Assembly (NCBI GenBank): GCA_029262875.1
Contig: JAJCYO010000114.1
Location: 1 to 64,000 of the forward strand
Direction of reading: 5' to 3'
Length of the DNA: 64,000 bases
Source: Flavobacteriales bacterium
Lineage (GTDB): Bacteria > Bacteroidota > Bacteroidia > Flavobacteriales_E > Vicingaceae
The position numbers and the translations under genes are program-made. Below the pieces are notes generated by a model. That model saw only the letters and a list, made by a program, of their open reading frames with translations. It was not told the DNA's origin and did no database searches. Positions 43,231 to 51,772 of the stretch are shown here, piece by piece. The first letter of the stretch is position 1. Every line of letters begins with the position of its first letter.

Positions 43231-44991
43231 ATGAAGATAAGTAAAATTGAAATCAGTTGTTGGAGGTCTATTGTACATGAAAAAATAGATTTTAACGATT
43301 TAATGATTTTTATCGGTCAGAATAATCATGGTAAATCTAATATATTAAGTTCTATACTTTTCTTTTTTGGTGAAATTGGTCTACAGGACATTGATTTTAA
43401 TGGTGAAAATACTGAATTATGGGTTGAGGTAACTTTTAGTGATTTGAATGAAGAGGAAGATATCACGTTTAAAAAATATGTTACATCTGCACATACAATG
43501 ACTGTGAGAAAGCAAGCAACTAAAACAGAAGGATTTGTTTACCATGGATATATACAAGAGCCGGTTGAAGATTGGTTAAAAGAAGATAGAATTAATGATT
43601 TTAAAAAAAGGTCTATAGCAGTAGAATTGCCATTAGCTGAATACTTACCAAGTAGTGGTGCAATTTCAAAAGCTTTGTTTTTAAGAGCACAGGAACAATA
43701 TATAGAAGCTAATATGCCAGATTTAGAATTCAACAATACACTTGAAACAACTAATTTTTTAGGATTAAAAAATGTAGCCGCAGGTAGTTTTGGAGATTTA
43801 TTTTTTATCCCATCTGTAAAAAGTGCTACAGCAGAACTCTCACCTAAAGGGAATTCATTATTTGCACAGTTATACTCAAAAGTTGTAAATAAAATTTCAG
43901 AAACAGACTCTGATTTTCAGGATGCTAAACAAAATATCCTAAGATTTAGTAAGATATTAAATAAGCATAACGAAGATGGTAGTGTTAATACACAAAGACC
44001 AGATGATTTAACTTCTTTAGAGACATTAATCGATGGGGAACTTGATGATTGGAACACAAGTGTAGACATACAAATAACACCACCTAACGTTGATGATATA
44101 TTTCGGGTTGGGGCTAATGTTGTAGTAGATGATGGAGTTAAAACTGATATTGATAGGAAAGGACATGGTTTGCAAAGGGCACTAATTTTTGCTTTAGTTA
44201 AGGCTTGGGCTAATATGCTCAAAGCCGAAAGAATAGCAAGTCCAAGTGGCAATAGAGAAGCGTCAAAAGCTACTTATTTTATTTTTGAAGAACCTGAATT
44301 ATTCTTGCACCCTCAGGCACAAAGGAAACTTTTTTCATTGTTAGTGGAACTGTCGAGAGAAGAAAATCAAGTACTTATATGCACACATTCCAGTTCATTT
44401 ATTAGTTTAAATCATCATAAATCAATTTGCATTGTAAAAAAAGACAGTGTGTCTAATGGCACGAAGGTTTTACAATGTAATGATGATATTTTTAATGACA
44501 ATGAAAGGAAGAATTTTAATTTGGCGTATTGGATAAACCCTGAACGTAGCGAATTGTTTTTTGCTAAAAAGATTATACTTGTTGAAGGCCCAACTGATAA
44601 ATCTATCATACCTATGCTTGGAATAAAGATGGACATTCATAAGTATGATTATACGATTATAGATTGTGGTGGTAAAGATTCTATGCCTCAATACATCAAA
44701 TTACTTAATAAATTTAATTTATCTTATATAGTAGTTTATGATAAAGACCATCAAGCACATAAGACTACCCCCCAAAAATCTGGTTCTGATACTGCTTCTC
44801 AACTTATTGAAAATGATATCAAGACAGGTTTAGGTAGTTCTGTTATATTTGTTAATGATATTGAAGAAGAATTGGGCATGACTTCAGACAGCGGGAGAAG
44901 TAAACCATACAAAGCAATAACCTTTATTGATGATGAAAGTTTTATTTTTTCAACCTCTCTAAAGGAAAAAATAGAAATAATTTATAGCTAA
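43231..44991 (+). CDS. OLD-family ATP-dependent endonuclease
   Basis: A 586-residue protein with an ABC-type ATPase domain and a C-terminal TOPRIM nuclease domain. Walker A is GQNNHGKSN at 29-37, the signature-like segment is HGLQRALIFAL, and Walker B is FIFEEPELFLHP near 350. TOPRIM motifs ILVEGPTDKSII near 450 and VVYDKDH near 505 provide the metal site. OLD proteins act in phage defence and DNA processing, alone or with a helicase partner as in Gabija. No GajB-type helicase is present here. The local base composition is unlike the aromatic cluster, consistent with acquired DNA. Confidence 0.85.
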   Translation: MKISKIEISCWRSIVHEKIDFNDLMIFIGQNNHGKSNILSSILFFFGEIGLQDIDFNGENTELWVEVTFSDLNEEEDITFKKYVTSAHTMTVRKQATKTEGFVYHGYIQEPVEDWLKEDRINDFKKRSIAVELPLAEYLPSSGAISKALFLRAQEQYIEANMPDLEFNNTLETTNFLGLKNVAAGSFGDLFFIPSVKSATAELSPKGNSLFAQLYSKVVNKISETDSDFQDAKQNILRFSKILNKHNEDGSVNTQRPDDLTSLETLIDGELDDWNTSVDIQITPPNVDDIFRVGANVVVDDGVKTDIDRKGHGLQRALIFALVKAWANMLKAERIASPSGNREASKATYFIFEEPELFLHPQAQRKLFSLLVELSREENQVLICTHSSSFISLNHHKSICIVKKDSVSNGTKVLQCNDDIFNDNERKNFNLAYWINPERSELFFAKKIILVEGPTDKSIIPMLGIKMDIHKYDYTIIDCGGKDSMPQYIKLLNKFNLSYIVVYDKDHQAHKTTPQKSGSDTASQLIENDIKTGLGSSVIFVNDIEEELGMTSDSGRSKPYKAITFIDDESFIFSTSLKEKIEIIYS

Positions 44992-45036
44992 AATGAAAAC
45001 GATATATTTAAAAGTGTATAAAACAGACTAAAAAAA

Positions 45037-45447
45037 ATGGAAATTGACTATAATAAAATTAAAATTGGAGATAGAATTGTAAGAACAAAAGGCGGTATTT
45101 TATCTAAACATCACGTACTATATGCAGGGTTTTGGAACGACCAACACTTAATTGCTGAAAATCAAATTGGATTTGGCGTGAGATACATAACATTAATTCA
45201 ATTCTTATCCGAAGGAAGAATCGATAGAGTTGAATATAATGATTTTAGTGAAAATTCTCAAACTGAAATCATTAATCGTGTAAACAAGAAAATAGGCACT
45301 GAATATGATTTAGTAAATTATAATTGTGAACACTTTATAAATGAAATCTTAACTGGTATTACGGAAAGTAAGCAAGTCAAAACAGCTATTGCAATTGCAA
45401 TAGGAGTTAGCTTATGCTTATATGCATTTAGTAAGACAAAAAAATAA
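45037..45447 (+). CDS. LRAT-like (NlpC/P60-fold) protein with C-terminal membrane helix
   Basis: A 136-residue protein. A His in LSKHHVLYAGFW and the later NYNCEHFINEI give the His/Cys pattern of the lecithin:retinol acyltransferase-like branch of the NlpC/P60 fold. The last 25 residues (AIAIAIGVSLCLYAF then a Lys-rich end) look like a single transmembrane helix. Such proteins may be thiol peptidases or acyltransferases. It lies between the OLD nuclease and a DUF2130 gene and could be a membrane effector of a defence cluster. Confidence 0.7.
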   Translation: MEIDYNKIKIGDRIVRTKGGILSKHHVLYAGFWNDQHLIAENQIGFGVRYITLIQFLSEGRIDRVEYNDFSENSQTEIINRVNKKIGTEYDLVNYNCEHFINEILTGITESKQVKTAIAIAIGVSLCLYAFSKTKK

Positions 45448-45450
45448 AAT

Positions 45451-46728
45451 ATGAACGAAATAATATGTCCTCATTGCAACAAAGCCTTCAAAATTGATGA
45501 AGCTGGATACGCAGATATCTTAAAACAAGTTCGAAATCATCAATTTGAAGAAGAACTAAATAATCGCCTAACTCTTGCAGAAAAGGAAAAAGATAGTGCA
45601 GTTAAACTCGCTGAAGCTAACATTAAAAACTCCTTGCAAGAAGAGTTAGCAAAAAAAGATAAAGAATTAATTGAGTTAAAAGCTGAAAGCAGCAACGAAC
45701 TTGCCAAAAAATTAGCTGAAAAGGAAACGGAAATCTCTGAGATGAAATCCAAAATTCAGAATTCAGAAACAGAAAAAAAACTTGAACTATCTGAAGCGGT
45801 AAAGCTTATTGAAAAAGAACGTGATAAGCTAGAGAGTGACTTAAAAATAAAGGATACTGAAAAAGAACTTCTTGAAAAATCCATAAAAGAACAGTTTAAT
45901 AATAAACTTGATGTTAAGGACGAAACTATAAAAATTAAAGATGAAGAAATTGCTCGATTGAAAGATTTTAAGCAAAAGCTTTCAACAAAAATGGTTGGCG
46001 AAACGTTGGAACAACATTGTGAAATAGAATTCAATCAATTACGCCCAACTGCATTTCAAAACGCATACTTTGAAAAAGATAATGATTCTAGTGGTGGTAC
46101 TAAAGGTGATTATATTTACAAAGAAACTGATGATGATGAAAATGAAATCATTTCAATCATGTTTGAAATGAAGAACGAAAATGATGAAACTGCCACTAAA
46201 AAGAAGAATGAAGATTTTTTTGCAAAGCTTGATAAAGACCGTAATGACAAGAACTGTGAATATGCAGTTTTAGTTTCACTTTTGGAATCCGAAAATGATT
46301 TTTACAATAATGGGATAGTTGATGTGTCTCATAGATTTGAGAAAATGTACGTAATCCGACCTCAATTCTTCATCCCAATTATTACGCTTCTTCGTAATGC
46401 GGCAATGAATTCATTGAAATACAAACAAGAACTGAATTTAATGAGAAATCAGAACATTGACATAACGAATTTTGAAGAAAAAATAAGTACATTCAGAGAT
46501 GGTTTTTCAAAAAACTACCTATCAGCTTCTAATCATTTTGAAAAGGCGATAGCAGAGATTGATAAGTCAATTGCTAGAATGCAAAAAGTAAAGCAAGAAC
46601 TAACAACAAGTGAAAACCAATTACGTCTTGCAAATCAGAAAGCCGAAGGGCTAACTATTAAAAAACTGACTCACGGTAACCCTACAATGAAAGAAAAATT
46701 TGACGGGCTTTCGGGTAAGTCTGAATAA
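45451..46728 (+). CDS. DUF2130-family protein: zinc finger, coiled coil, PD-(D/E)XK-like nuclease
   Basis: A 425-residue protein. The N-terminal CPHCNKAFKID is a small zinc-binding motif. Residues 20-190 form a long Lys/Glu-rich coiled coil. The C-terminal part has the DUF2130 core, with GDYIYKETDDDENE followed by IMFEMKNEND, where Asp, Glu and Lys could form a restriction-endonuclease-like site. Function is not established; RmuC-like or defence roles are possible. It starts 3 bp after the LRAT-like gene. Confidence 0.75.
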   Translation: MNEIICPHCNKAFKIDEAGYADILKQVRNHQFEEELNNRLTLAEKEKDSAVKLAEANIKNSLQEELAKKDKELIELKAESSNELAKKLAEKETEISEMKSKIQNSETEKKLELSEAVKLIEKERDKLESDLKIKDTEKELLEKSIKEQFNNKLDVKDETIKIKDEEIARLKDFKQKLSTKMVGETLEQHCEIEFNQLRPTAFQNAYFEKDNDSSGGTKGDYIYKETDDDENEIISIMFEMKNENDETATKKKNEDFFAKLDKDRNDKNCEYAVLVSLLESENDFYNNGIVDVSHRFEKMYVIRPQFFIPIITLLRNAAMNSLKYKQELNLMRNQNIDITNFEEKISTFRDGFSKNYLSASNHFEKAIAEIDKSIARMQKVKQELTTSENQLRLANQKAEGLTIKKLTHGNPTMKEKFDGLSGKSE

Positions 46729-46809
46729 ACTTTAGAGGAGCTTACTATTGATCCTTCATTTTTGTCTGGTGGTTTTTATTATTTTTGAGTAACACTTAAA
46801 AGGATAAAA

Positions 46810-48156
46810 ATGACCACACCACTTGTCTCTTGCCAATGGCTCAACGAAAATAGCAATGATGCCGATTTGGTGGTCTTGGATGTAAGCCCTCAACCTTCAG
46901 CTCGGCAAATTAAAGGGGCACGTTATGTTGATGTTAAGAATGTGTTCAGTGATCCAACCAGTGACTTACCCAATACATTTCCAAGTGCCATACAATTTCA
47001 GGGAGATTGTCAGGTATTAGGCATTAACAGCACCAGTAAAATTGTGGTGTATGATAACAAAGGTGTTTTCCTAAGCCCAAGAGTGTGGTGGATGTTCAGA
47101 ACCTTTGGTCACCAAAACGTATCCGTATTGGATGGTGGGTTAATCGAATGGGTAGCCCAAGGCTATGAAACCGAACAAAGAACTGAACACCATGTAGAAC
47201 ATGGAAACTTTAAGGGACAATTGCAACCCAACCAAGTTAAGGGTTATGAGTTTGTAAAATCCAATCTTGCCGATCAAAACGCTTTACTCATTGATGCACG
47301 CTCTGCAGGTCGTTTTAACGGTACTGCTCCAGAACCAAGAGAAGGGTTACGAAGTGGCAACATTCCAGGGTCCATCAATTTGCCGTATACCGAAGTACTA
47401 CAAGATGGAAAATTCAAACCCTTACCAGAGCTGAAAACAATATTCAAAACTTTAGCAAACGACAACAGGCCATTTGTGTTTACCTGTGGTTCGGGTGTTA
47501 CCGCTTGCATCATTCTATTGGCATCAGAACTCGTAATGCAACATGAGAATGCAGTATACGATGGCTCTTGGACAGAGTGGGCAACAAAAGAAGGAGCATA
47601 CTACCATACAGCGGAATCGGTAGACGAGTACATCAAACTGGCAGCAGATGTTAATGGACAAGAATTAATTGATCAATTGAAAAACGTTTTACCTGCCCAA
47701 GCTGCTTTACTTGAAATAGGTTCAGGTCCAGGTTCCGATTGGGAAATACTAAAACAAGATTTTAACGTGGTGGGATCAGACAACTCTAAGGAGTTTACCG
47801 ACCGATTAAAAGCCAACTATCCAGATGGCGAATTTTTGGAATTGGATGCAACAACACTTGCTACAGATAAACAATTTGATGGGATTTATTCCAATAAAGT
47901 GTTACAACATTTAAGAGATGACCAACTGGCTACTTCCATCCAACGGCAGGCTGAAATCTTAACTGATGGAGGGATTGTTTGTCATTCCGTGTGGAAAGGA
48001 GAGGGAAGTGAAATCTTTAAAGGAATGTTTGTAAACTACTATACCAAAGAAGCATTGCAAGCATTTTTCGCTACTGCTTTTAATGTGTTGGTTTTAGAAG
48101 AATATGGTGAGTTCGAAGACAATGATTCGCTCCTGATTATTGCTAAAAAGAAATAG
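46810..48156 (+). CDS. Tandem rhodanese / SAM-methyltransferase fusion
   Basis: A 448-residue protein. Residues 1 to about 130 are a rhodanese domain without an active Cys (VYDNKGVFLSPRVWWMF). Residues 140-265 are a second rhodanese with the active-site loop CGSGVTAC near 225. From about 290 a class I methyltransferase begins, with motif I LLEIGSGPGSDW and GGIVCHSVWKGEG later. The first two domains alone form a normal thiosulfate/3-mercaptopyruvate sulfurtransferase. The extra methyltransferase suggests that a persulfide or thiol product is methylated. It is a single gene with no obvious operon partner. Confidence 0.8.
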   Translation: MTTPLVSCQWLNENSNDADLVVLDVSPQPSARQIKGARYVDVKNVFSDPTSDLPNTFPSAIQFQGDCQVLGINSTSKIVVYDNKGVFLSPRVWWMFRTFGHQNVSVLDGGLIEWVAQGYETEQRTEHHVEHGNFKGQLQPNQVKGYEFVKSNLADQNALLIDARSAGRFNGTAPEPREGLRSGNIPGSINLPYTEVLQDGKFKPLPELKTIFKTLANDNRPFVFTCGSGVTACIILLASELVMQHENAVYDGSWTEWATKEGAYYHTAESVDEYIKLAADVNGQELIDQLKNVLPAQAALLEIGSGPGSDWEILKQDFNVVGSDNSKEFTDRLKANYPDGEFLELDATTLATDKQFDGIYSNKVLQHLRDDQLATSIQRQAEILTDGGIVCHSVWKGEGSEIFKGMFVNYYTKEALQAFFATAFNVLVLEEYGEFEDNDSLLIIAKKK

Positions 48157-48193
48157 GAGCGGAGAAATTCCTTACCTTTGAGTGAACCTCAAA

Positions 48194-48562
48194 ATGATGC
48201 TTAAACGCTTTTTTACACATCCCCTTTTAAAGAAGATTACCGTCTTTTCTTTTATCCTATTTGGAGTACTTTATGCCTACCATGTGGTGCGTTACTACAT
48301 CGTTAAACCAGATTGTGATTACATTTTAAGCACACTCAACCAAAGCCTTGAAGCTACCCTGGCTTTTGTAAGCATCGCAACAGCAGTGTTCACCATCACC
48401 CAACTTGTTGCAGGAATTATCGTAAAAAAAGCGCAACCAATTGTTATTAGCAGCGTGGCTTTTCTTACCCTTGCAGGATTGTTTTTGCTGTTTATGAGCA
48501 ACGTTATTTTGGAGTGCTTTTTACACGATTTAGATTTATCAGGGTTATTTTTGTTTAATTAG
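48194..48562 (+). CDS. Small integral membrane protein
   Basis: A 122-residue protein (ATG at 48194; a GTG at 48182 is possible). Three hydrophobic segments are visible: IFSFILFGVLYAYHVV near the start, a central LEATLAFVSIATAVFTITQLVAG in parts, and AFLTLAGLFLLFMSNVI. No family is recognised. It lies between the rhodanese fusion and the cation efflux gene on the same strand. Confidence 0.6.
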   Translation: MMLKRFFTHPLLKKITVFSFILFGVLYAYHVVRYYIVKPDCDYILSTLNQSLEATLAFVSIATAVFTITQLVAGIIVKKAQPIVISSVAFLTLAGLFLLFMSNVILECFLHDLDLSGLFLFN

Positions 48563-48596
48563 CCAAGCAGCACAAACGATTTAGGATTACCATAGG

Positions 48597-49466
48597 ATGA
48601 AGAACAACAAACAAAAAGCAATTGCCACGATCTATCTTAGTATAGCTGGCAATACTTTGTTGGCATTGGCCAAAGGACTAACAGGCTTTTTTGGAAATTC
48701 ATACGCGTTAATTGCCGATGCCATAGAATCGACTACCGATGTATTGGCTTCTATTTTGGTTTTGTTTGGCCTCAAGTATGCTACAAGGCCTGCCGATAAA
48801 AACCACCCTTACGGTCATGGTAGGGCAGAACCATTGGTTACCTTTATTGTCGTGGGGTTCTTGGTCATTTCAGCTACCATTATTGCGTACAAAAGCATTC
48901 AAAACATTCAAACACCACATGAAGTTCCAGAAAAATACACGCTCATCGTTTTGGCGGTTATTGTGGTCATCAAAGAACTATTTTACCGCATTGTTTCTAA
49001 GAAAAGTGACGAAACAAAAAGCACTTCTCTAAAAGCAGATGCTTGGCACCACAGGAGTGATGCGATTACTTCGTTGATGGCGTTTATCGGAATTTCCGTA
49101 GCCATCTACATGGGCGAAGGTTATGAAAATGCCGATGATTGGGCGGCATTAATTGCTTCAGGGTTTATTGTATACAATGCGTATCTGATTTTTAGACCAG
49201 CATTGGGAGAAATAATGGATGAAAACTTACACGATGACTTGGTCTTGAAAATTAGAACCATCGCTAAGGAGGTGGATGGCGTAATAGATACGGAAAAATG
49301 TTATGTACGTAAAACGGGCATCACTTTTCACGTTGACCTACATTTAGTGGTTAAAGCAGACATTACTGTGAAAGAAGGGCATAAAGTAGCCCATCACCTC
49401 AAAGATGTGTTAAAGGAAAAACTACCAGAAATATCTGATGTGTTGATTCACGTTGAACCAGATTAG
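48597..49466 (+). CDS. Cation diffusion facilitator transporter
   Basis: A 289-residue CDF-family metal exporter. It has several membrane helices with the metal-site motifs ALIADAIESTTDV and KADAWHHRSDAITS, and HPYGHGRAEPL in the first cytoplasmic loop. The C-terminal cytoplasmic domain (TFHVDLHLVVKADITV) is the ferredoxin-like dimer domain. It is likely to export Zn, Co, Fe or Mn; which one cannot be read here. Confidence 0.9.
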   Translation: MKNNKQKAIATIYLSIAGNTLLALAKGLTGFFGNSYALIADAIESTTDVLASILVLFGLKYATRPADKNHPYGHGRAEPLVTFIVVGFLVISATIIAYKSIQNIQTPHEVPEKYTLIVLAVIVVIKELFYRIVSKKSDETKSTSLKADAWHHRSDAITSLMAFIGISVAIYMGEGYENADDWAALIASGFIVYNAYLIFRPALGEIMDENLHDDLVLKIRTIAKEVDGVIDTEKCYVRKTGITFHVDLHLVVKADITVKEGHKVAHHLKDVLKEKLPEISDVLIHVEPD

Positions 49467-49484
49467 AAGAATAGATCAATATAC

Positions 49485-50441
49485 TTAAGGTGTTAAAACT
49501 ACTTTTTTGATTAATGTTTGATTTTCAAACGCAATGTGTAAGAGGTAAATTCCATACGGATTTTTAGAAATGTCTATTTGTTTGTTGGAAAGCTTTACCG
49601 GCAAGGTACTTTCTTGGGTAAGTATGTTTACAAGTCGGTAGCGAATAACATCGTTTGTTTGTACTTCGATGTTTAGGATGCCTTTGTTGGGGTTAGGGTA
49701 AATCGAAACGTCATTTTTACTGCTGTAATCAGGAAGACCTGTAGCAGTCTCTTGTACAATTGAAATGTCATCGATGTAATAATAGGAAGCATAATAGTCT
49801 GGATTAAAGATAGCACCTCCATCGTATGTATTTACGGTATCTGATGATCCAGTCTCCCTGAAATTCCCGATGTTGATGTATTTCTCTCCGCCAGCAGCTA
49901 TATACGTATAGCTTAGTTGAGTCCATTGTGTTTTATCAATTATTGCAGAAGCTGTTTCTAATTGAGGGATATTGTTTAAAGCATTTACATTGTTGGCAAA
50001 TATGCTGTCTGGCGAAAAATATAAGCCTATTATACTGGCATAATTAGAGCTATCTGAACGACTTACATAAAAATTAACACTGTACTCTTCCCCCAATATA
50101 AGGCTATCTGTTAATTTGATAGAAATGTATTCCCGATAATTTCCAGCCAATGCAACATAGGTGTAAAAACCTGCATAAGCATTTCCTGTATTGGCGTTTT
50201 GAAACCCAAAAAGGTTTGCAGGAATGCCAATTCCCATCCCAAAAGAACAACTGTGCAATAAATCTGATGTGGCAATATTCGGTCTAAACCACCCCGTAGC
50301 CAGCTGAATTTGAGCATCACTCGTGGGGCAAGCAGAAGTATTCTCAAAACTTGGGTTAGGGACTAAGTTTTGCGCTTCTAAAGGGATTGCCGTTACAGTT
50401 GTAATGAGTGATACGACTAAAGTGTTAAGCAGTGTTTTCAT
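49485..50441 (-). CDS. Secreted protein with type IX secretion (Por) sorting domain
   Basis: A 318-residue protein from the ATG at 50441 (longer frame starts lack a signal peptide). The signal peptide is MKTLLNTLVVSLITTVTAIP. The middle has a Cys pair and a beta-sandwich-like pattern starting NLVPNPSFENTSACPTSD, seen in galactose-binding-like domains. The last 75 residues are a T9SS type A sorting domain (SIYPNPNKGILNIEV ... GIYLLHIAFENQTLIKKVV in parts). This domain is a strong marker for Bacteroidota. Function unknown. Confidence 0.82.
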   Translation of the reverse strand: MKTLLNTLVVSLITTVTAIPLEAQNLVPNPSFENTSACPTSDAQIQLATGWFRPNIATSDLLHSCSFGMGIGIPANLFGFQNANTGNAYAGFYTYVALAGNYREYISIKLTDSLILGEEYSVNFYVSRSDSSNYASIIGLYFSPDSIFANNVNALNNIPQLETASAIIDKTQWTQLSYTYIAAGGEKYINIGNFRETGSSDTVNTYDGGAIFNPDYYASYYYIDDISIVQETATGLPDYSSKNDVSIYPNPNKGILNIEVQTNDVIRYRLVNILTQESTLPVKLSNKQIDISKNPYGIYLLHIAFENQTLIKKVVLTP

Positions 50442-50539
50442 AAAATACAATTTAGAGCATTCTAAAAATACAAAATCCCTATGTAAGGTCAATAAGGTAT
50501 TCAATAAAAGGGTTAAAAGTCGTTAACTAAGGTAGTGTG

Positions 50540-50719
50540 CTACATGCTCACAATCGCATAAAACAAGGCAGCTATTCCTAAGATAAAACTGACCCCAACT
50601 GGAGCCAAGGTAGCGATACTAAAGTTTTGAGTTTTGGCCAAACGGTTACGTATTAAGTAAATGGTGATTCCAAACAAAGGGTAAACAATTAAACATGCTG
50701 CGAGTACAAACCAATTCAT
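50540..50719 (-). CDS. 59-residue membrane protein
   Basis: A short leftward ORF, ATG at 50719-50717 and TAG at 50542-50540. It encodes two hydrophobic segments, NWFVLAACLIVYPLFGITIY and LAPVGVSFILGIAALFYAIV, joined by a basic loop (RNRLAKTQN). The hydrophobic helices and clean start and stop support a real gene. No family recognised. It lies between the type IX-secreted protein and the hydrolase, all leftward. Confidence 0.6.
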   Translation of the reverse strand: MNWFVLAACLIVYPLFGITIYLIRNRLAKTQNFSIATLAPVGVSFILGIAALFYAIVSM

Positions 50720-50769
50720 GGTACAAAATAACCGCTTTTATCCTGCAAAAAGAATGATGCGGCTCATAC

Positions 50770-51555
50770 CTATTTTTTAAGAAATAATGAAATTGCGTCA
50801 AGCACAATTTTTGAATGGCTCAGCTGAGGAATGTGCCCACAGTTGGGTATCATTAACCGTTCTTTTTGAGGGTGGGGTGTTTTGTCGTAAATGGAGTCCA
50901 CCTGCTTTTCCGTTCCATACTCATCCAAATCTCCTTGAATCACCAAAACGGGTGCTTCGATTCGCGGTAAAAAATGTTCGATGTTCCAGCTCCTAAACGC
51001 ATCACTGGTAATGGTATTTCCAAAAGCATAAAAGGTACTGTCCGTATGCTCAAAATGGTACTTTTCCAAGCTTTTTTTTAAATTGCCATTGCGTTCGTAT
51101 TCTGTGGTAAGTTTACGGATGCTGTCTACGCTAATTTGTTCGGTAAACACATGGGCCGCCATGCTCACCACTTGAACAACATTTTTTGGAAACAACGCAG
51201 CATAAATGAGTGCAATACTGGCACCATCACTGTGGCCAATTAAAATCAGTTTTCGGTTATGCAATCCCAAGCTTTCTATGAATTGGGGCAAATAATAGTC
51301 AGCAGCTATTTGCAAGTAATCAGGTGTTCTTTCTTCTTGTAAAGGAGTAGAATGTCCGTAACCGTATCGATCGTAAACCAATCCGGGCAGGTCCATTTCG
51401 GCACACAGTTTTGCTGGAAAATCTTTCCATTGCGCAATGGAGCCTAAGCCTTCGTGCAGAAAAACCAATAGCGGTTTATCCGCTTCAGAAAAATTAATCG
51501 TTTGGTAAGCCAAGTTGACCTTTTCATCCAATTTTATGTGCTGAATTTCTTCCAT
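50770..51555 (-). CDS. Alpha/beta hydrolase
   Basis: A 261-residue alpha/beta-hydrolase-fold enzyme. The oxyanion segment is FLHEGLGSIAQW near residue 32, the nucleophile elbow is GHSDGASIA, the acid is in GDLDEYG, and the catalytic His is in NCGHIPQLSH. Esterase, lipase or C-C hydrolase function cannot be told apart. It stands alone and is divergent from the multihaem cytochrome gene across a repeat element. Confidence 0.82.
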   Translation of the reverse strand: MEEIQHIKLDEKVNLAYQTINFSEADKPLLVFLHEGLGSIAQWKDFPAKLCAEMDLPGLVYDRYGYGHSTPLQEERTPDYLQIAADYYLPQFIESLGLHNRKLILIGHSDGASIALIYAALFPKNVVQVVSMAAHVFTEQISVDSIRKLTTEYERNGNLKKSLEKYHFEHTDSTFYAFGNTITSDAFRSWNIEHFLPRIEAPVLVIQGDLDEYGTEKQVDSIYDKTPHPQKERLMIPNCGHIPQLSHSKIVLDAISLFLKK

Positions 51556-51623
51556 TCTTTTGAGGCTTCAAAAGTAAATATAATCGGTAGTTTAATTACC
51601 TTTGAATAGGTTGAATTTTGTTT

Positions 51624-51738
51624 GTTCTCGATACATTTTCTCATGCTTCGAAAACACTCGAACGGACACAAAATTAGAAATGCTTAGGTGTTTTGTCAGT
51701 TCGAGTGATTTGCTGAAAGCAAATTGTATCGAGAACAG
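51624..51738. repeat. Inverted repeat element, copy C (with compensatory change)
   Basis: Here the right-type arm comes first (51624-51666, GTTCTCGATACATTTTC ... ACTCGAACGGA) and the left-type arm second (51691-51738, TTTTGTCAGTTCGAGTG ... GAGAACAG). The inner hairpin reads ATTTGCT-GAA-AGCAAAT: C at 711 of the other copies is T and its partner G is A (51711 and 51721), so pairing is kept. Confidence 0.85.
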
Positions 51739-51772
51739 AAGAACACTGAACCCAATGTGATAAGAATACAGT

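Noticed and set aside
43231-44991. Gabija GajA.
   Set aside because: The OLD ATPase/TOPRIM architecture fits, but no UvrD-like GajB helicase gene is adjacent.
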